From NCBI GenBank assembly GCA_025928155.1, contig JAICKC010000007.1, forward strand, positions 1 through 64,000: a stretch of 64,000 bases of DNA, in the 5' to 3' direction. The notes beneath the pieces were generated by a model. That model was not told where the DNA came from, searched no databases, and was given only the letters and a program-made list of their open reading frames with translations. Of the stretch, positions 18,892 to 29,140 are shown piece after piece. The position numbers and the translations under genes are program-made. How positions within the stretch are numbered: the stretch's first letter is position 1; every line of letters begins with the position of its first letter. This DNA comes from Candidatus Saccharimonadota bacterium (GTDB taxonomy: Bacteria > Patescibacteriota > Saccharimonadia > Saccharimonadales > UBA4665).

Positions 18892-21593
18892 TGATACAGA
18901 AGCACAGAACCCTGTTGCTAGCACTATATACGCTGACAGTGCTGGGTGGTGTGCTGGCTCTGCGGGGATCCGTGTCATTTGCCTACAGTCAGATACCCGC
19001 TCCAGGAACACCGAGTGTCCGCGAAGAGTTAAGTGTGGCAGGAGGAGGCCTATCTCTCAATGCCCCGACTAGCTACTACTCGATGTTCTCACCTGACCCC
19101 ACGAAGTTTAGTTTTGTGCTTGAGAAGTGTCCTTTCGACCAAACCGATGCAGACCTCGCTACGGAGGCGTGCCAACCGACTGGGCCAAATAACTTTACTC
19201 GTGGCAATAACCTGTACATGAAGCTTACCTGTACTCATTCCGCGGTGGCTATCACTACATACAGCACTGTCTCTACAGCCGCTATGCGGGGCAGTGGAAC
19301 GTTTACGGTTAATCACTCCTGCGGTGCAGCACAAGGCAAAGATAGCTCAACGGGAATGTACAAGATGATAGTGCAGCTCTGTCTATCGACGACACCAGAC
19401 TGTAACAACCCTGTGGGTCCTCAGCTGTACGGCTTCCGGTTGTACTCTTCTGCCAGCCCACAGACTGAGATAGGCTACGATGGTGACGACTCCGTATCGT
19501 TCCCTTTTGCCCAACAGTACCGCGGCGCTAGCTGTGCCAGTGTCGGCTATAGTGATGATGGCTCAGGCTCTCCACCAAGGACTGACTGTTTGTCAAGCTG
19601 GCCCATTACGTTTGAAGGGGCATGCGATAACTCCACCACGCAGACCGGCCAGGTTAAATGGCAGGATGGAGATGGGTATCCCAGCCTGTCGCCGCAAAAC
19701 TGGAGCATTAACTTTAGGCTGACGGGCGGTGGTAATAATATTACCGGCAGTGGCCAGAAGACTCCGCCGGCAGGTGCAGTAAGGGTGGGCGGCCAAGGTG
19801 CCGATGGTCCTCCCGCGGGAAGTAGCCCACAGACGGTAAAGATTCCACCTGGTAACGCTACGAGTGATGTGGTGACCTGGCGGTGGAATGAGGTACTGTA
19901 CAGTAACGGCATACAATTCTGGGTGCCGGCTAATACGATAGCAGCGGCTATCGACTGCGGCCAGCCACCCACCGGCTCGCTCACGCTTGGCTGTAACGGC
20001 GATGGCACCGCCTATGTAATGGTCAAGTTCAATGATCCAGACGGCCCCACCACGGGCACGCTCACGATTAACTTTGCCGGCAGCACGCCGCCCGACAAAA
20101 ACTATGCGCTCGGCTCAACATATGACACCACAGGGGCGGCAGTTAAATACAACATCCCTGAGCCGGCTGCAAACTTCAACGGTTCGTGGGGTGCGCGGCT
20201 GACAGTAAATAATGTTCCGTCCGGTGCAGATCTCGCCATACCAAGCACTACCACGTTCGTTACGCATGGTACTTGTGTAGTCTTCACGCCGAATTGTTCG
20301 CCGGGAACTGATTTCTATCCACCGCCTTCCGGCAGAGATCCCGTACCCGGATCTTCCTATGTGTTCCATGTGGGTACCGGGGTTGCTGGTAACGACCCAA
20401 CGATTCCAGCGGCCAGCGAGTTCACAGTAACTGTCGTGAATACTACAACAAGCACCACATCTATCTCCACTGCGCATCCAGCAGTAGACGGCAGCAAAAC
20501 GCAAACGGGCGCAGGTGGAGCCATTACACACCTAGAAAGCAATACGCTGTCGTTCACGCCAACAGAGGGATCGTATACGGTTACGTGGTCATTCACGGGC
20601 GACGCTACACCATGTACTGTAACAATCCAGTCTGGCTACCGACCATACTTTACTGTGGAAGGTGGCGATATGGCGGCTGGCGCGGGGTTTGCCGCGAGTG
20701 GCACGGCGTGCGCTACCACCAACGCCACGGCGCAGATAAAAGGTGAGGGACTCGATGACGTCGGCAGCTTTTATGGTGCGAGTTCGCAGCTCGGGGCGCT
20801 CGCCAACGGCACTATTACTCTCTTTGCTGCCGACAACACGAATAATGCGGCAAGCAACCTGGGCGGTAGTACTAACGGCATAGCGCCTACCGATACGATT
20901 AACCCGCACAGTCCAAGCGGCTTGGCATTTGCTAACACTACGACTCCGCACCCGCAGTATGGCAGCGGCTTGAGCCGGTCAACCTGGTGTGTGCCGGACT
21001 ACTACGGTGCTGCACCAGCCGCCACGGGCGGGTCGTTTAATGCGGCCGCGCCTGTGTCGGGAGTGTACGTATATGGCTCCAGCCAAACTTTTAATACGCC
21101 AATAACATTGAACCAAGGCGTGCATGTGACCATCGTGGTAAAAGGTAATGTCCAAATAAACCAGCCGATAAAATACAACTACACGAGCGTTGCCAGCAAC
21201 AATCCTGCGGACATCCCGGAATTTAAGCTCTTGGTACAGGGGAATATATATGTTGCGCCAGGCGTTGACACGCTGACCGGTTTCTATGACGCCCAACCAG
21301 GGGCGGCGGGTACTGGCACGTTTTACACTTGTGGCAGCGGCTTTGCGGAAACGCCAGGCTACGACACATGCCGTGCCACGCAGCTAACGGTTTACGGTGC
21401 GGTTGCTTCGAAGGCGCTTAAACTCGACCGTACGCAAGGGCATCTGCGCTCAGTTGGCGGGACGGCAAATACACCGGCAGAGCGGTTTGTGTTTACGCCT
21501 GAGCTGTGGATGGCTGGCCTAACTGGACTGGATTGTACGACCGCCACCGACTGTACTTATCAGGGTTACTCAAACTTGCCGCCGGTGTTCTAG
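18891..21593 (+). CDS. Large secreted Ser/Thr/Gly-rich protein upstream of the pilus operon
   Basis: 900-aa ORF, N-terminal hydrophobic segment, repetitive beta-rich composition. Confidence 0.7.
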   Translation: MIQKHRTLLLALYTLTVLGGVLALRGSVSFAYSQIPAPGTPSVREELSVAGGGLSLNAPTSYYSMFSPDPTKFSFVLEKCPFDQTDADLATEACQPTGPNNFTRGNNLYMKLTCTHSAVAITTYSTVSTAAMRGSGTFTVNHSCGAAQGKDSSTGMYKMIVQLCLSTTPDCNNPVGPQLYGFRLYSSASPQTEIGYDGDDSVSFPFAQQYRGASCASVGYSDDGSGSPPRTDCLSSWPITFEGACDNSTTQTGQVKWQDGDGYPSLSPQNWSINFRLTGGGNNITGSGQKTPPAGAVRVGGQGADGPPAGSSPQTVKIPPGNATSDVVTWRWNEVLYSNGIQFWVPANTIAAAIDCGQPPTGSLTLGCNGDGTAYVMVKFNDPDGPTTGTLTINFAGSTPPDKNYALGSTYDTTGAAVKYNIPEPAANFNGSWGARLTVNNVPSGADLAIPSTTTFVTHGTCVVFTPNCSPGTDFYPPPSGRDPVPGSSYVFHVGTGVAGNDPTIPAASEFTVTVVNTTTSTTSISTAHPAVDGSKTQTGAGGAITHLESNTLSFTPTEGSYTVTWSFTGDATPCTVTIQSGYRPYFTVEGGDMAAGAGFAASGTACATTNATAQIKGEGLDDVGSFYGASSQLGALANGTITLFAADNTNNAASNLGGSTNGIAPTDTINPHSPSGLAFANTTTPHPQYGSGLSRSTWCVPDYYGAAPAATGGSFNAAAPVSGVYVYGSSQTFNTPITLNQGVHVTIVVKGNVQINQPIKYNYTSVASNNPADIPEFKLLVQGNIYVAPGVDTLTGFYDAQPGAAGTGTFYTCGSGFAETPGYDTCRATQLTVYGAVASKALKLDRTQGHLRSVGGTANTPAERFVFTPELWMAGLTGLDCTTATDCTYQGYSNLPPVF

Positions 21594-21731
21594 ATGCGGA
21601 AATGCTTGCGTTTATTGGTTCCGCTCGTGCTATAATCAAGACAACTTAGCCCTGCCTTGCCGGGCAGGATAGAAGGGTGCGGATACAGCCAACATGACAG
21701 TTAAAACAAATGAAAAATCGGGGCAACAGCG

Positions 21732-22772
21732 GTGAGCCTACTGAGTGGCGTTTCGGCCTTTTTTGGCCTTGATATCGGCACGACGGGCATACGTCTGGTT
21801 GAACTGCGCGGACAGGGTACCACCAAGGCGCTTGTAAAGTACGCCTATGTACCGGTTGACGCTAAGCTGGCGCAGAGTGACAGTAGGGCCGACCAGCAGA
21901 AGCTGGCGCAGATCATTGCTAATTTAGTCAGCGAAGCCCGTCTGACTACAAAAAACGTTGCTGTCGGGCTGCCCAGTAGCCGCGTATTTACAACCGTGGC
22001 GGACATGGATCGTTTGCCGATGGGCGAACTCGGCAAGGCGCTTATGTACCAGGCGGATTCGCTTATCCCCACGCCGCCGGCCGAGAGCAAAATAGACTGG
22101 GCGCTGTTGGGCGATTCGCCAAAGGACAAAACCAAGATAGAGGTACTGCTCAGCAGTGTGACTAATAACTTTATCGAGCAGCGGCTCGACATGATCGAAG
22201 GTATCGGTCTGAACGTTATAGCCTTTGAGCCGGACGGTATTGCGCTGCCGCGGGCAGTAGTGCCACTTGGCACTACTATGCCGCAACTGGTTATTGACAT
22301 GGGTAATTTAAGCACTGACCTGGTCGTCACTATGGGTGATGCACCGCGCTTGGTGCGCTCCATCCCGACCGGTGCGAACGCAGTCGTGCTGGCTGCCCAG
22401 CAGAACCTTGGCATTGACGACAAGCAGGCGCAACAATTTGTGTATAAGTTTGGCGTGAGCAAGGACAAGCTTGAGGGACAAGTGTATCAGGCGGTCATTA
22501 ACACCGTGGATACGCTCGTCAACGAAGTCGATAAATCAATCAAGTTTTTCCAGGCGCGCTACACGGAAAGCAAGCTAGAGCGCATCGTCGTGACCGGCGG
22601 CGCCTCGGCTATCCCCGAATTCCCACTGTATCTGGCAAACAAGTTCGGTATCAACGTGGAAATCGGCAACGCGTGGCGCAATGTGAGCTTTGCGGCTGAT
22701 CGCCAAAACGAGCTGCTGGCAGTCAGTAACCAATTTAGTGTGGCAGTAGGTCTGGCGGAGAGGAACGAGTAG
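21732..22772 (+). CDS. pilM: Type IV pilus assembly protein PilM
   Basis: FGLDIGTTGIRLVEL actin-like motif; GTG start; position before pilN/pilO-like genes. Confidence 0.92.
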   Translation: MSLLSGVSAFFGLDIGTTGIRLVELRGQGTTKALVKYAYVPVDAKLAQSDSRADQQKLAQIIANLVSEARLTTKNVAVGLPSSRVFTTVADMDRLPMGELGKALMYQADSLIPTPPAESKIDWALLGDSPKDKTKIEVLLSSVTNNFIEQRLDMIEGIGLNVIAFEPDGIALPRAVVPLGTTMPQLVIDMGNLSTDLVVTMGDAPRLVRSIPTGANAVVLAAQQNLGIDDKQAQQFVYKFGVSKDKLEGQVYQAVINTVDTLVNEVDKSIKFFQARYTESKLERIVVTGGASAIPEFPLYLANKFGINVEIGNAWRNVSFAADRQNELLAVSNQFSVAVGLAERNE

Positions 22773-22773
22773 C

Positions 22774-23427
22774 ATGGTTCAGTTCAACCTTCTTCCCGAC
22801 GTTAAACTGGAGTACGTTAAGACCCAGCGTACCAAACACTTGTTGACGCTGGCTTCATTTGTGGTGAGTATTGCTGGCATCGCGGTATTAGTCGTGTCGC
22901 TGGTGACGGTTGACGTAGTGCAGAAGAAATCTTTGAGTGACGAAAATCGTGACATTGCGCGCTACAGCTCTCAACTCAAGAGTACGGCGGATCTTAATAA
23001 AATCCTGACTGTGCAAAACCAGCTCAAGACGCTTTCGACCTTGCACGATCAAAAGCCGGTTACGAGCCGCCTATTTGCGTATATTTCGCAGGTGACACCG
23101 GCGCAGGCCAACCTTAACCAGCTAAGTGTTGACTTCGTGGCCGATACGCTGACCATCGGTGGCAAGGCTCCGTCGCTTGATGTGGTAAGCACCTACACTG
23201 ATACGCTTAAAGCCACTCAGTACGCCGTTACGGGTTCGAACGAGGGCAAAAGGAGCGCCTTTTCGAAAGTAGTGCTGGGCAGCTTTGGCCGCAATGACAG
23301 CGGCGCAACCTTCACCATTACGTGCAACTTTGATCCGATTATTTTCAACACCGATGACAATATAGCCTTGACGGTGCCGGCCACGGCCAACGCCGGGCAG
23401 TCAAATATCTTCCAGGGGGGCAATTAA
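22774..23427 (+). CDS. pilN: PilN-like protein
   Basis: VQFNLLPDVKLEYVKTQR N-terminus then a TM segment; position after pilM. Confidence 0.75.
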   Translation: MVQFNLLPDVKLEYVKTQRTKHLLTLASFVVSIAGIAVLVVSLVTVDVVQKKSLSDENRDIARYSSQLKSTADLNKILTVQNQLKTLSTLHDQKPVTSRLFAYISQVTPAQANLNQLSVDFVADTLTIGGKAPSLDVVSTYTDTLKATQYAVTGSNEGKRSAFSKVVLGSFGRNDSGATFTITCNFDPIIFNTDDNIALTVPATANAGQSNIFQGGN

Positions 23428-23431
23428 AAAT

Positions 23432-24109
23432 ATGACGGCTGGTACTCCATCGGTCAAGCGGATGCTGATCGACAAGGCCAACGCGCGTATCGTTGTGTAT
23501 GTAAGCGTGGCGGCATTTATTTTAGTGTTTTCGCTGGTGGCTACCAAGACGCTGGTCAGTCAAGCAGCGTATCAAAACCGTGTCATTAGCGCCAAGCGCA
23601 CGGCGGTCAATCAGCTCAAGACAGATATATCCGCTACCTCCCAACTCAAATCGGCGTATGACGCGTTTGTAAATACGCCGCAGAATGCCATCAACGGCAA
23701 CCCGAGCGGCACTGGTACCCAGGATGGTAGTAACGCCAAGATTGTACTTGACGCCTTGCCAAGCAGCTACGATTTCCCCGGTCTTACTACCGCCCTCGAC
23801 AACTTGCTGTCGGCGCAGAACGGCATAAAGATTAACAGCATCAGCGGCACCGACGACGAATTGAACCAAGCGAGCAATCAGACCAGTTCCAGCCCGCAGG
23901 CGTCGCCCATACCGTTCAGCGTATCGGTTACGGGTAATTACCCAAGCATACAAAATGTAGTTGGCGTGTTCGAGCGCTCCATTCGTCCGATACAGGTTCA
24001 GACCGTGCAAATAAGCGGTACCAGCGACGGTATCACTATGAACGTTACTGCACAGACGTACTATCAGCCGGCAAAGTCGCTTAATATCAACAAGAAGGTT
24101 GTGCAGTGA
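23432..24109 (+). CDS. pilO: PilO-like protein
   Basis: Single TM plus coiled-coil/ferredoxin-like region; position after pilN. Confidence 0.65.
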   Translation: MTAGTPSVKRMLIDKANARIVVYVSVAAFILVFSLVATKTLVSQAAYQNRVISAKRTAVNQLKTDISATSQLKSAYDAFVNTPQNAINGNPSGTGTQDGSNAKIVLDALPSSYDFPGLTTALDNLLSAQNGIKINSISGTDDELNQASNQTSSSPQASPIPFSVSVTGNYPSIQNVVGVFERSIRPIQVQTVQISGTSDGITMNVTAQTYYQPAKSLNINKKVVQ

Positions 24110-24351
24110 AGCAGAAAGATATAGCACTCATTGTACTTATAGCCGGTATTAGCGCCGTGGCGTCGTTTGTTGTGTCGAATAAACTTTTTGTTACGCCGGC
24201 TAACCGCCAACAGCAGGTGGAAGTGGTGGACGTGATTGATCCATCGTTTACAACGCCAAACAACAAATACTTCAACAGCAACAGCATAGATCCGACCCAG
24301 AACTCCCAACTCGGAACCAACAATAACGAGAACCCCTTTAACGGCAACTAG
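24106..24351 (+). CDS. Small membrane protein of the pilus operon
   Basis: 81-aa ORF overlapping the pilO stop; N-terminal TM. Confidence 0.65.
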   Translation: MKQKDIALIVLIAGISAVASFVVSNKLFVTPANRQQQVEVVDVIDPSFTTPNNKYFNSNSIDPTQNSQLGTNNNENPFNGN

Positions 24352-24360
24352 GAGCCTGCT

Positions 24361-26151
24361 ATGAGCGTTCTCTCCGCTACCGCACAGGCCCAGGTAGAAG
24401 ACAAACTTGTCGAAAGTAAGATTCTGACGCGCGCAGACCTGGCGATGTTGAAAGATGAGTCCAAAAGAAAGGGCACGCCGCTTTTTAGCCTGCTCGTGAG
24501 TAGCGACAAAGTGAGCAACGAGGAGCTTACCAAAACTATCGCGCATGTCACCAAGGTGCCGTACGTAAACCTGACCGAGGCGAAAATCGACCCTAAAGTG
24601 CTTGATTTGTTGCCGGAGGACGTCGCAGAGCGCTACATGGCAGTGCCCCTTGGCGAAATGCAACACAAGCTAGTAGTGGCCATGCTTGACGCTGACAACG
24701 TGCAGGCGGTAGACTTCCTGAGCAATCGCATCGGTCGACCGCTCAAGGTGTATGCCGCCTCTGAAGAGGGTGTTCGCCAGGTGCTGCACCAGTACCAGAC
24801 CAGGCTCTCGGATGAGATCGTGAACGAGATCGGTGACGTTGGTGAAGTGAAAGACGAAGGTGGCAAGGTGGCTGATCGGAAAAAGGCACCCAGCGTCGCA
24901 ACTATTGTCCAAGATTCGCCGATCAGCAAGGCGCTCACCACTATTCTGGAGTATGCCGCTCGCAACCGCGCCAGCGACATTCATATTGAGCCACTCAAAG
25001 AGTCACTCAAGATCCGCTGCCGTATCGATGGGATTTTGCGGGAGCTCATGAAACTACCCAAGAGCACCGAGCCGCCGCTTATTTCCCGCATCAAAATTTT
25101 GAGTAACCTCAAGATTGACGAACACCGCGTGCCTCAAGACGGTGAGTTTAGCGTGATTGCCGCTGGCAAAGAGATTGACCTGCGTATATCAGTCAGTCCG
25201 GTGGTGTGGGGCGAACAGGTGGTCATCCGTCTGCTCGACAAGAGCGGTACGACGCTCAAACTGGAAAGTATGGGCTACCGTGGTCGAGCACTGCGCTCTA
25301 TTCGATCCGGGCTGGAGCGTACCAACGGCATGGTTCTGACTTCCGGCCCGACTGGGTCAGGTAAATCCACGAGTTTGTATGCGCTGTTGCAGGAAGTGAA
25401 GAGCGACGGCGTGAACATCGTGACACTGGAAGACCCAGTCGAGTACAAGATGGACGGGGTTAACCAAATACAAGTAAATGCCGATGTGGGCCTGACGTTC
25501 GCGAGCGGTTTGCGCTCAATCCTCCGGCAGGACCCTGACATCGTCATGGTGGGGGAGATCCGTGACAAAGAAACCGCCGAGCTGGCGGTGCAGGCCTCCC
25601 TGACCGGTCACCTGGTATTCAGCACGCTTCACACTAACAGCGCTGCAGGCATTCTGCCGCGCCTGCTCGATATGGGTGTGGAGCCGTTTCTTATCGCCAG
25701 TACGGTGCATACGGTGATTGGTCAGCGTCTGGTACGGCGGATTGGCAAAAATAAGCAGACGTATACCTCTGACTTGGCTGAGACGGCGGCCATAAAGAAT
25801 GCGCTGGGCTCATTACTGCCGCAAACGAAGGATCAGGCAGCAGCGGTCGCCAAAGACATGGGCTACCAGAGCTTGCCCTTAAGCACTGATTCCGCTTATA
25901 CTTTAACCAAGGGCGTTGATACTCCGGACTCGCCCGGTGGCTACAAGGGTAGGATGGGTGTCTATGAGGTGTTTGACATCAGCGAAGCTATACAACAGCT
26001 CATCCTCAAACGAGCCACCAGCAACGAGATTCAGGCTCAGGCCCAGCGTGAGGGCATGGTTACCATGCGTCAAGATGGTTATCTGAAAGCATTAGCCGGC
26101 GAGACGACCATACGTGAAGTGAACCGGGTAGCGTCGGCTGATAGCGCTTAA
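24361..26151 (+). CDS. pilB: Type IV pilus assembly ATPase PilB (GspE family)
   Basis: GspE N-domain, LTSGPTGSGKSTSLYALL Walker A, LEDPVEYKMDGVNQIQVN, MVGEIRDKETAELAVQASLTGH. Confidence 0.96.
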   Translation: MSVLSATAQAQVEDKLVESKILTRADLAMLKDESKRKGTPLFSLLVSSDKVSNEELTKTIAHVTKVPYVNLTEAKIDPKVLDLLPEDVAERYMAVPLGEMQHKLVVAMLDADNVQAVDFLSNRIGRPLKVYAASEEGVRQVLHQYQTRLSDEIVNEIGDVGEVKDEGGKVADRKKAPSVATIVQDSPISKALTTILEYAARNRASDIHIEPLKESLKIRCRIDGILRELMKLPKSTEPPLISRIKILSNLKIDEHRVPQDGEFSVIAAGKEIDLRISVSPVVWGEQVVIRLLDKSGTTLKLESMGYRGRALRSIRSGLERTNGMVLTSGPTGSGKSTSLYALLQEVKSDGVNIVTLEDPVEYKMDGVNQIQVNADVGLTFASGLRSILRQDPDIVMVGEIRDKETAELAVQASLTGHLVFSTLHTNSAAGILPRLLDMGVEPFLIASTVHTVIGQRLVRRIGKNKQTYTSDLAETAAIKNALGSLLPQTKDQAAAVAKDMGYQSLPLSTDSAYTLTKGVDTPDSPGGYKGRMGVYEVFDISEAIQQLILKRATSNEIQAQAQREGMVTMRQDGYLKALAGETTIREVNRVASADSA

Positions 26152-26175
26152 GTAAAGGAATAGGAAGAAAACAGG

Positions 26176-27243
26176 GTGGCACAAGCACAACGCGTAGAAG
26201 TCCTTCTCGAGGAAGTAGTAAAGAAAAAAGCCAGCGACCTACACTTACAAGTGGGGTTGCCGCCTATGTTGCGTGTTGATGGCACGCTCGTGCCAGTCGG
26301 CGGCGCCGAAGTATTAAACGAAGAGGCAGTCGAAACGCTTATTTTCGCCATTTTGGACGAAGACCAGAAGCAGATCCTGCTCAAAGACAAGGAGTTTGAC
26401 TTCAGCTTTGCCTTCGGCGACCTGGGACGTTTCCGAGTGAACGCCTTCCACGAGCGCGGTAACTTGGCCGCGGCGCTGCGGCTTATCCCAAGTGAAATCA
26501 TGACCATCGAGCAACTAGGTTTGCCGCCAGTGGTCGGTAAGTTTGCCGACTACCCGCGCGGTCTCGTACTGGTAACCGGGCCGACTGGCTCCGGTAAATC
26601 GACCAGCTTGGCGGCGCTTATTCACAAAATCAACCTCGAGCAATCCAAGCACATCATTACCATCGAAGACCCCATCGAATACACGCATAAGAGCAAGAAG
26701 AGCGTGATTGTCCAGCGTGAAGTGCACTACGACACCTATAGCTTTAGCGCGGCACTTCGCTCGGCGCTGCGTGAGGACCCGGACGTGGTGCTGATCGGTG
26801 AAATGCGCGACCTTGAGACTATCGCCAGCGCTATTACCATTGCCGAAACGGGCCACTTGGTATTCGCTACGCTGCACACCAATAGCGCGGCCCAGAGTAT
26901 CGATCGTATGATCGACGTTTTTCCGCCACACCAGCAGCCGCAGATTCGCGCCCAGCTTAGCAATATTCTGATGGCCATCTGTTCGCAGCGCCTGATTCCA
27001 GCTATAGGCGGCGGGCGTATCGCCTCGGCCGAAGTCTTGATGGCCACGCCGGCCGTGCGCAACATCATCCGTGAAGGCAAAACGCACCAGCTCGATGCCG
27101 TTATCCAAACCGGCGCCGAATTTGGCATGCAGAGTATGGACAAGACCCTGGTGTCACTCATCCACGCTGGTACCATTAGTTACGACGAGGCTCGCAATTA
27201 CGCTGTTGACCAAGATGAATTAGACAGGCTCATGCGAGACTAG
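26176..27243 (+). CDS. pilT: Twitching motility ATPase PilT; GTG start
   Basis: VTGPTGSGKSTSLAALIHKIN, IEDPIEYTHKSKKSVIVQREV, LIGEMRDLETIASAITIAETGHLVFATLHT. Confidence 0.96.
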   Translation: MAQAQRVEVLLEEVVKKKASDLHLQVGLPPMLRVDGTLVPVGGAEVLNEEAVETLIFAILDEDQKQILLKDKEFDFSFAFGDLGRFRVNAFHERGNLAAALRLIPSEIMTIEQLGLPPVVGKFADYPRGLVLVTGPTGSGKSTSLAALIHKINLEQSKHIITIEDPIEYTHKSKKSVIVQREVHYDTYSFSAALRSALREDPDVVLIGEMRDLETIASAITIAETGHLVFATLHTNSAAQSIDRMIDVFPPHQQPQIRAQLSNILMAICSQRLIPAIGGGRIASAEVLMATPAVRNIIREGKTHQLDAVIQTGAEFGMQSMDKTLVSLIHAGTISYDEARNYAVDQDELDRLMRD

Positions 27244-27253
27244 GATTAACCAA

Positions 27254-28480
27254 ATGCTAACCTATCAATACACCGCGCGCAACCCGCAGACCGGCCAACA
27301 GACTCATTCGACGGTTGAAGCCGACAGCGAAGCTGCGGCAGCCAAGCTCATTAGCAACCAGGGGCTGGTGGCTACGAGTATCAAGGTCCGGGGTGCGGGT
27401 AGCGGTTCAATGTTGAGCGGTTTTGGTAGTCGGGTGCCTGCAAAAGACCGGGTGTTGTTTAGCCGCCAGCTGAGTACGCTCATTAATGCCGGCTTGCCGC
27501 TCCTACAAGCGCTACGCAGCGTAAACCAGCAAACCACCAGCAAGCCGCTGCAGGGGATATTGAGCCAAATCATCGGTAACGTAGAAGGCGGCTCCACACT
27601 GTCAGCGTCCATGGCTAAGCACCCTCGGGTGTTCAATCAGGTCTACATAAGTCTCATAACCGCCGGTGAAACCTCGGGTACACTTGATAGAGCGCTGGAG
27701 CGCTTGGCTATCCAACAGGAAAAGGAAGCTGACCTGAACAGTAAAATCCGCGGCGCCATGACGTATCCTATCATCGTGTTGCTCGTGATGGGTGGTGTGG
27801 TCGGATTTATGGTCGTGAAGGTGCTGCCGCAGGTGAAAACGCTCTATCAGGGTTTGCCGGGCGCCACGCTTCCCTTAATTACCCGGATACTGCTCGGCTT
27901 TTCGGACTTCATTATTCACTTCTGGTGGCTGGTGCTCATCGCGCTGGGCGTACTCGTTTTTATGACGACCCGTTGGGCGCGCACCGGCCCCGGCAAAGAA
28001 GTGATCGATCGTCTGAAGATGAGGGCTTGGCCGATCGGTCCACTTTTCATGAAGATGTACATGGCACGGTTTGCCCGGACTGGTACCACGCTGGTGGCGA
28101 GCGGTGTGCCCTTACTGCAAATGCTCAGCATCACAGCCCAGGCGGTCAACAATGTGCATATCGCGCGTTCTATCAACCAAGCGGCCGAAAAGGTCAAGGG
28201 TGGCAAAAGTCTCGGCGACAGCATAGAGAATGACCCGAATTTTCTGCCGCTTGTACCAAATATGTTAAAAATTGGTGAGCAGTCCGGCGCCATCGAGCAG
28301 ATGATGGCCAAAGTTGCCGACTACTACGAAAAAGAAGTAGACAACGAAGTCGCAAACATATCATCCATCATCGAGCCGGTCATGATGGTGATACTCGGTG
28401 TGGTGGCATTTGTGATTGTTGCTGCGGTCCTGCTGCCTATCTATGGGTTGGCAGGCAACAGCACTCTGACCGGCAACTAA
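27254..28480 (+). CDS. pilC: Type II secretion/type IV pilus inner membrane protein PilC (GspF family)
   Basis: FSRQLSTLINAGLPLLQALRSV and GspF repeats with three TM segments. Confidence 0.95.
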   Translation: MLTYQYTARNPQTGQQTHSTVEADSEAAAAKLISNQGLVATSIKVRGAGSGSMLSGFGSRVPAKDRVLFSRQLSTLINAGLPLLQALRSVNQQTTSKPLQGILSQIIGNVEGGSTLSASMAKHPRVFNQVYISLITAGETSGTLDRALERLAIQQEKEADLNSKIRGAMTYPIIVLLVMGGVVGFMVVKVLPQVKTLYQGLPGATLPLITRILLGFSDFIIHFWWLVLIALGVLVFMTTRWARTGPGKEVIDRLKMRAWPIGPLFMKMYMARFARTGTTLVASGVPLLQMLSITAQAVNNVHIARSINQAAEKVKGGKSLGDSIENDPNFLPLVPNMLKIGEQSGAIEQMMAKVADYYEKEVDNEVANISSIIEPVMMVILGVVAFVIVAAVLLPIYGLAGNSTLTGN

Positions 28481-28574
28481 GATACCTGTGGATAATTGCT
28501 TGTATTGCTGCGTTTTTACAGGTATTATTCGAAACATAAGTGTAAACGTAAATTTGCAAAGGGGCACCTGCAAT

Positions 28575-29072
28575 ATGTTCAAACAGTTACAGAAACATAA
28601 TCGCCAAGAGGGCTTCACTATCATCGAAGTGCTTATCGTCTTGGCGATCGCCGGTTTAATTATGGTAGTAGTGTTCCTGGCAGTACCAAACTTGCAGCGT
28701 AGCCAGCGCAATAACGCGCGTAACTCAGACGCGAGCAACCAGCTGCAAGAGGGGTCGAGCTACGTCGCTAACGCGAATGGACAAATGCCGCCTGCTTGTG
28801 GTCCGTACACCTACGACCCATCTAGCGGAAGCTGGGGCACGGTTGCCGCTACTTGCAGCTGGTTGACCGACTACAAACCACAGCAGCTTTTGACGGTTCA
28901 GTCCGAAGCCTACGCTGCCGGTTTAACTCCAGATAAGTCGCACGCCTACCTTGTTACTGGCGCGGTTTGTAGCGGGACGAGCTATACCAACACAGGTGCC
29001 ACGACACGTGACTATGTAATATTCTATGGCCTCGAAGGCAGCACTACCACTAAGTGTACCCAAGGCTCATAA
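28575..29072 (+). CDS. Type IV pilin (major pilin candidate)
   Basis: EGFTIIEVLIVLAIAGLIMVVVFLAVP prepilin cleavage/methylation motif; ATG at 28575. Confidence 0.93.
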   Translation: MFKQLQKHNRQEGFTIIEVLIVLAIAGLIMVVVFLAVPNLQRSQRNNARNSDASNQLQEGSSYVANANGQMPPACGPYTYDPSSGSWGTVAATCSWLTDYKPQQLLTVQSEAYAAGLTPDKSHAYLVTGAVCSGTSYTNTGATTRDYVIFYGLEGSTTTKCTQGS

Positions 29073-29092
29073 CCAGAACTGAGTCATGAGTC

Positions 29093-29123
29093 AGGAAGAG
29101 CTCCTCGGAGTTCTTCCTTTTTT
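29093..29123 (+). terminator. Rho-independent terminator after the pilin
   Basis: AGGAAGAgCTCC-tc-GGAGtTCTTCCT followed by TTTTT. Confidence 0.9.
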
Positions 29124-29140
29124 ATGGTAGCATTACGGTT

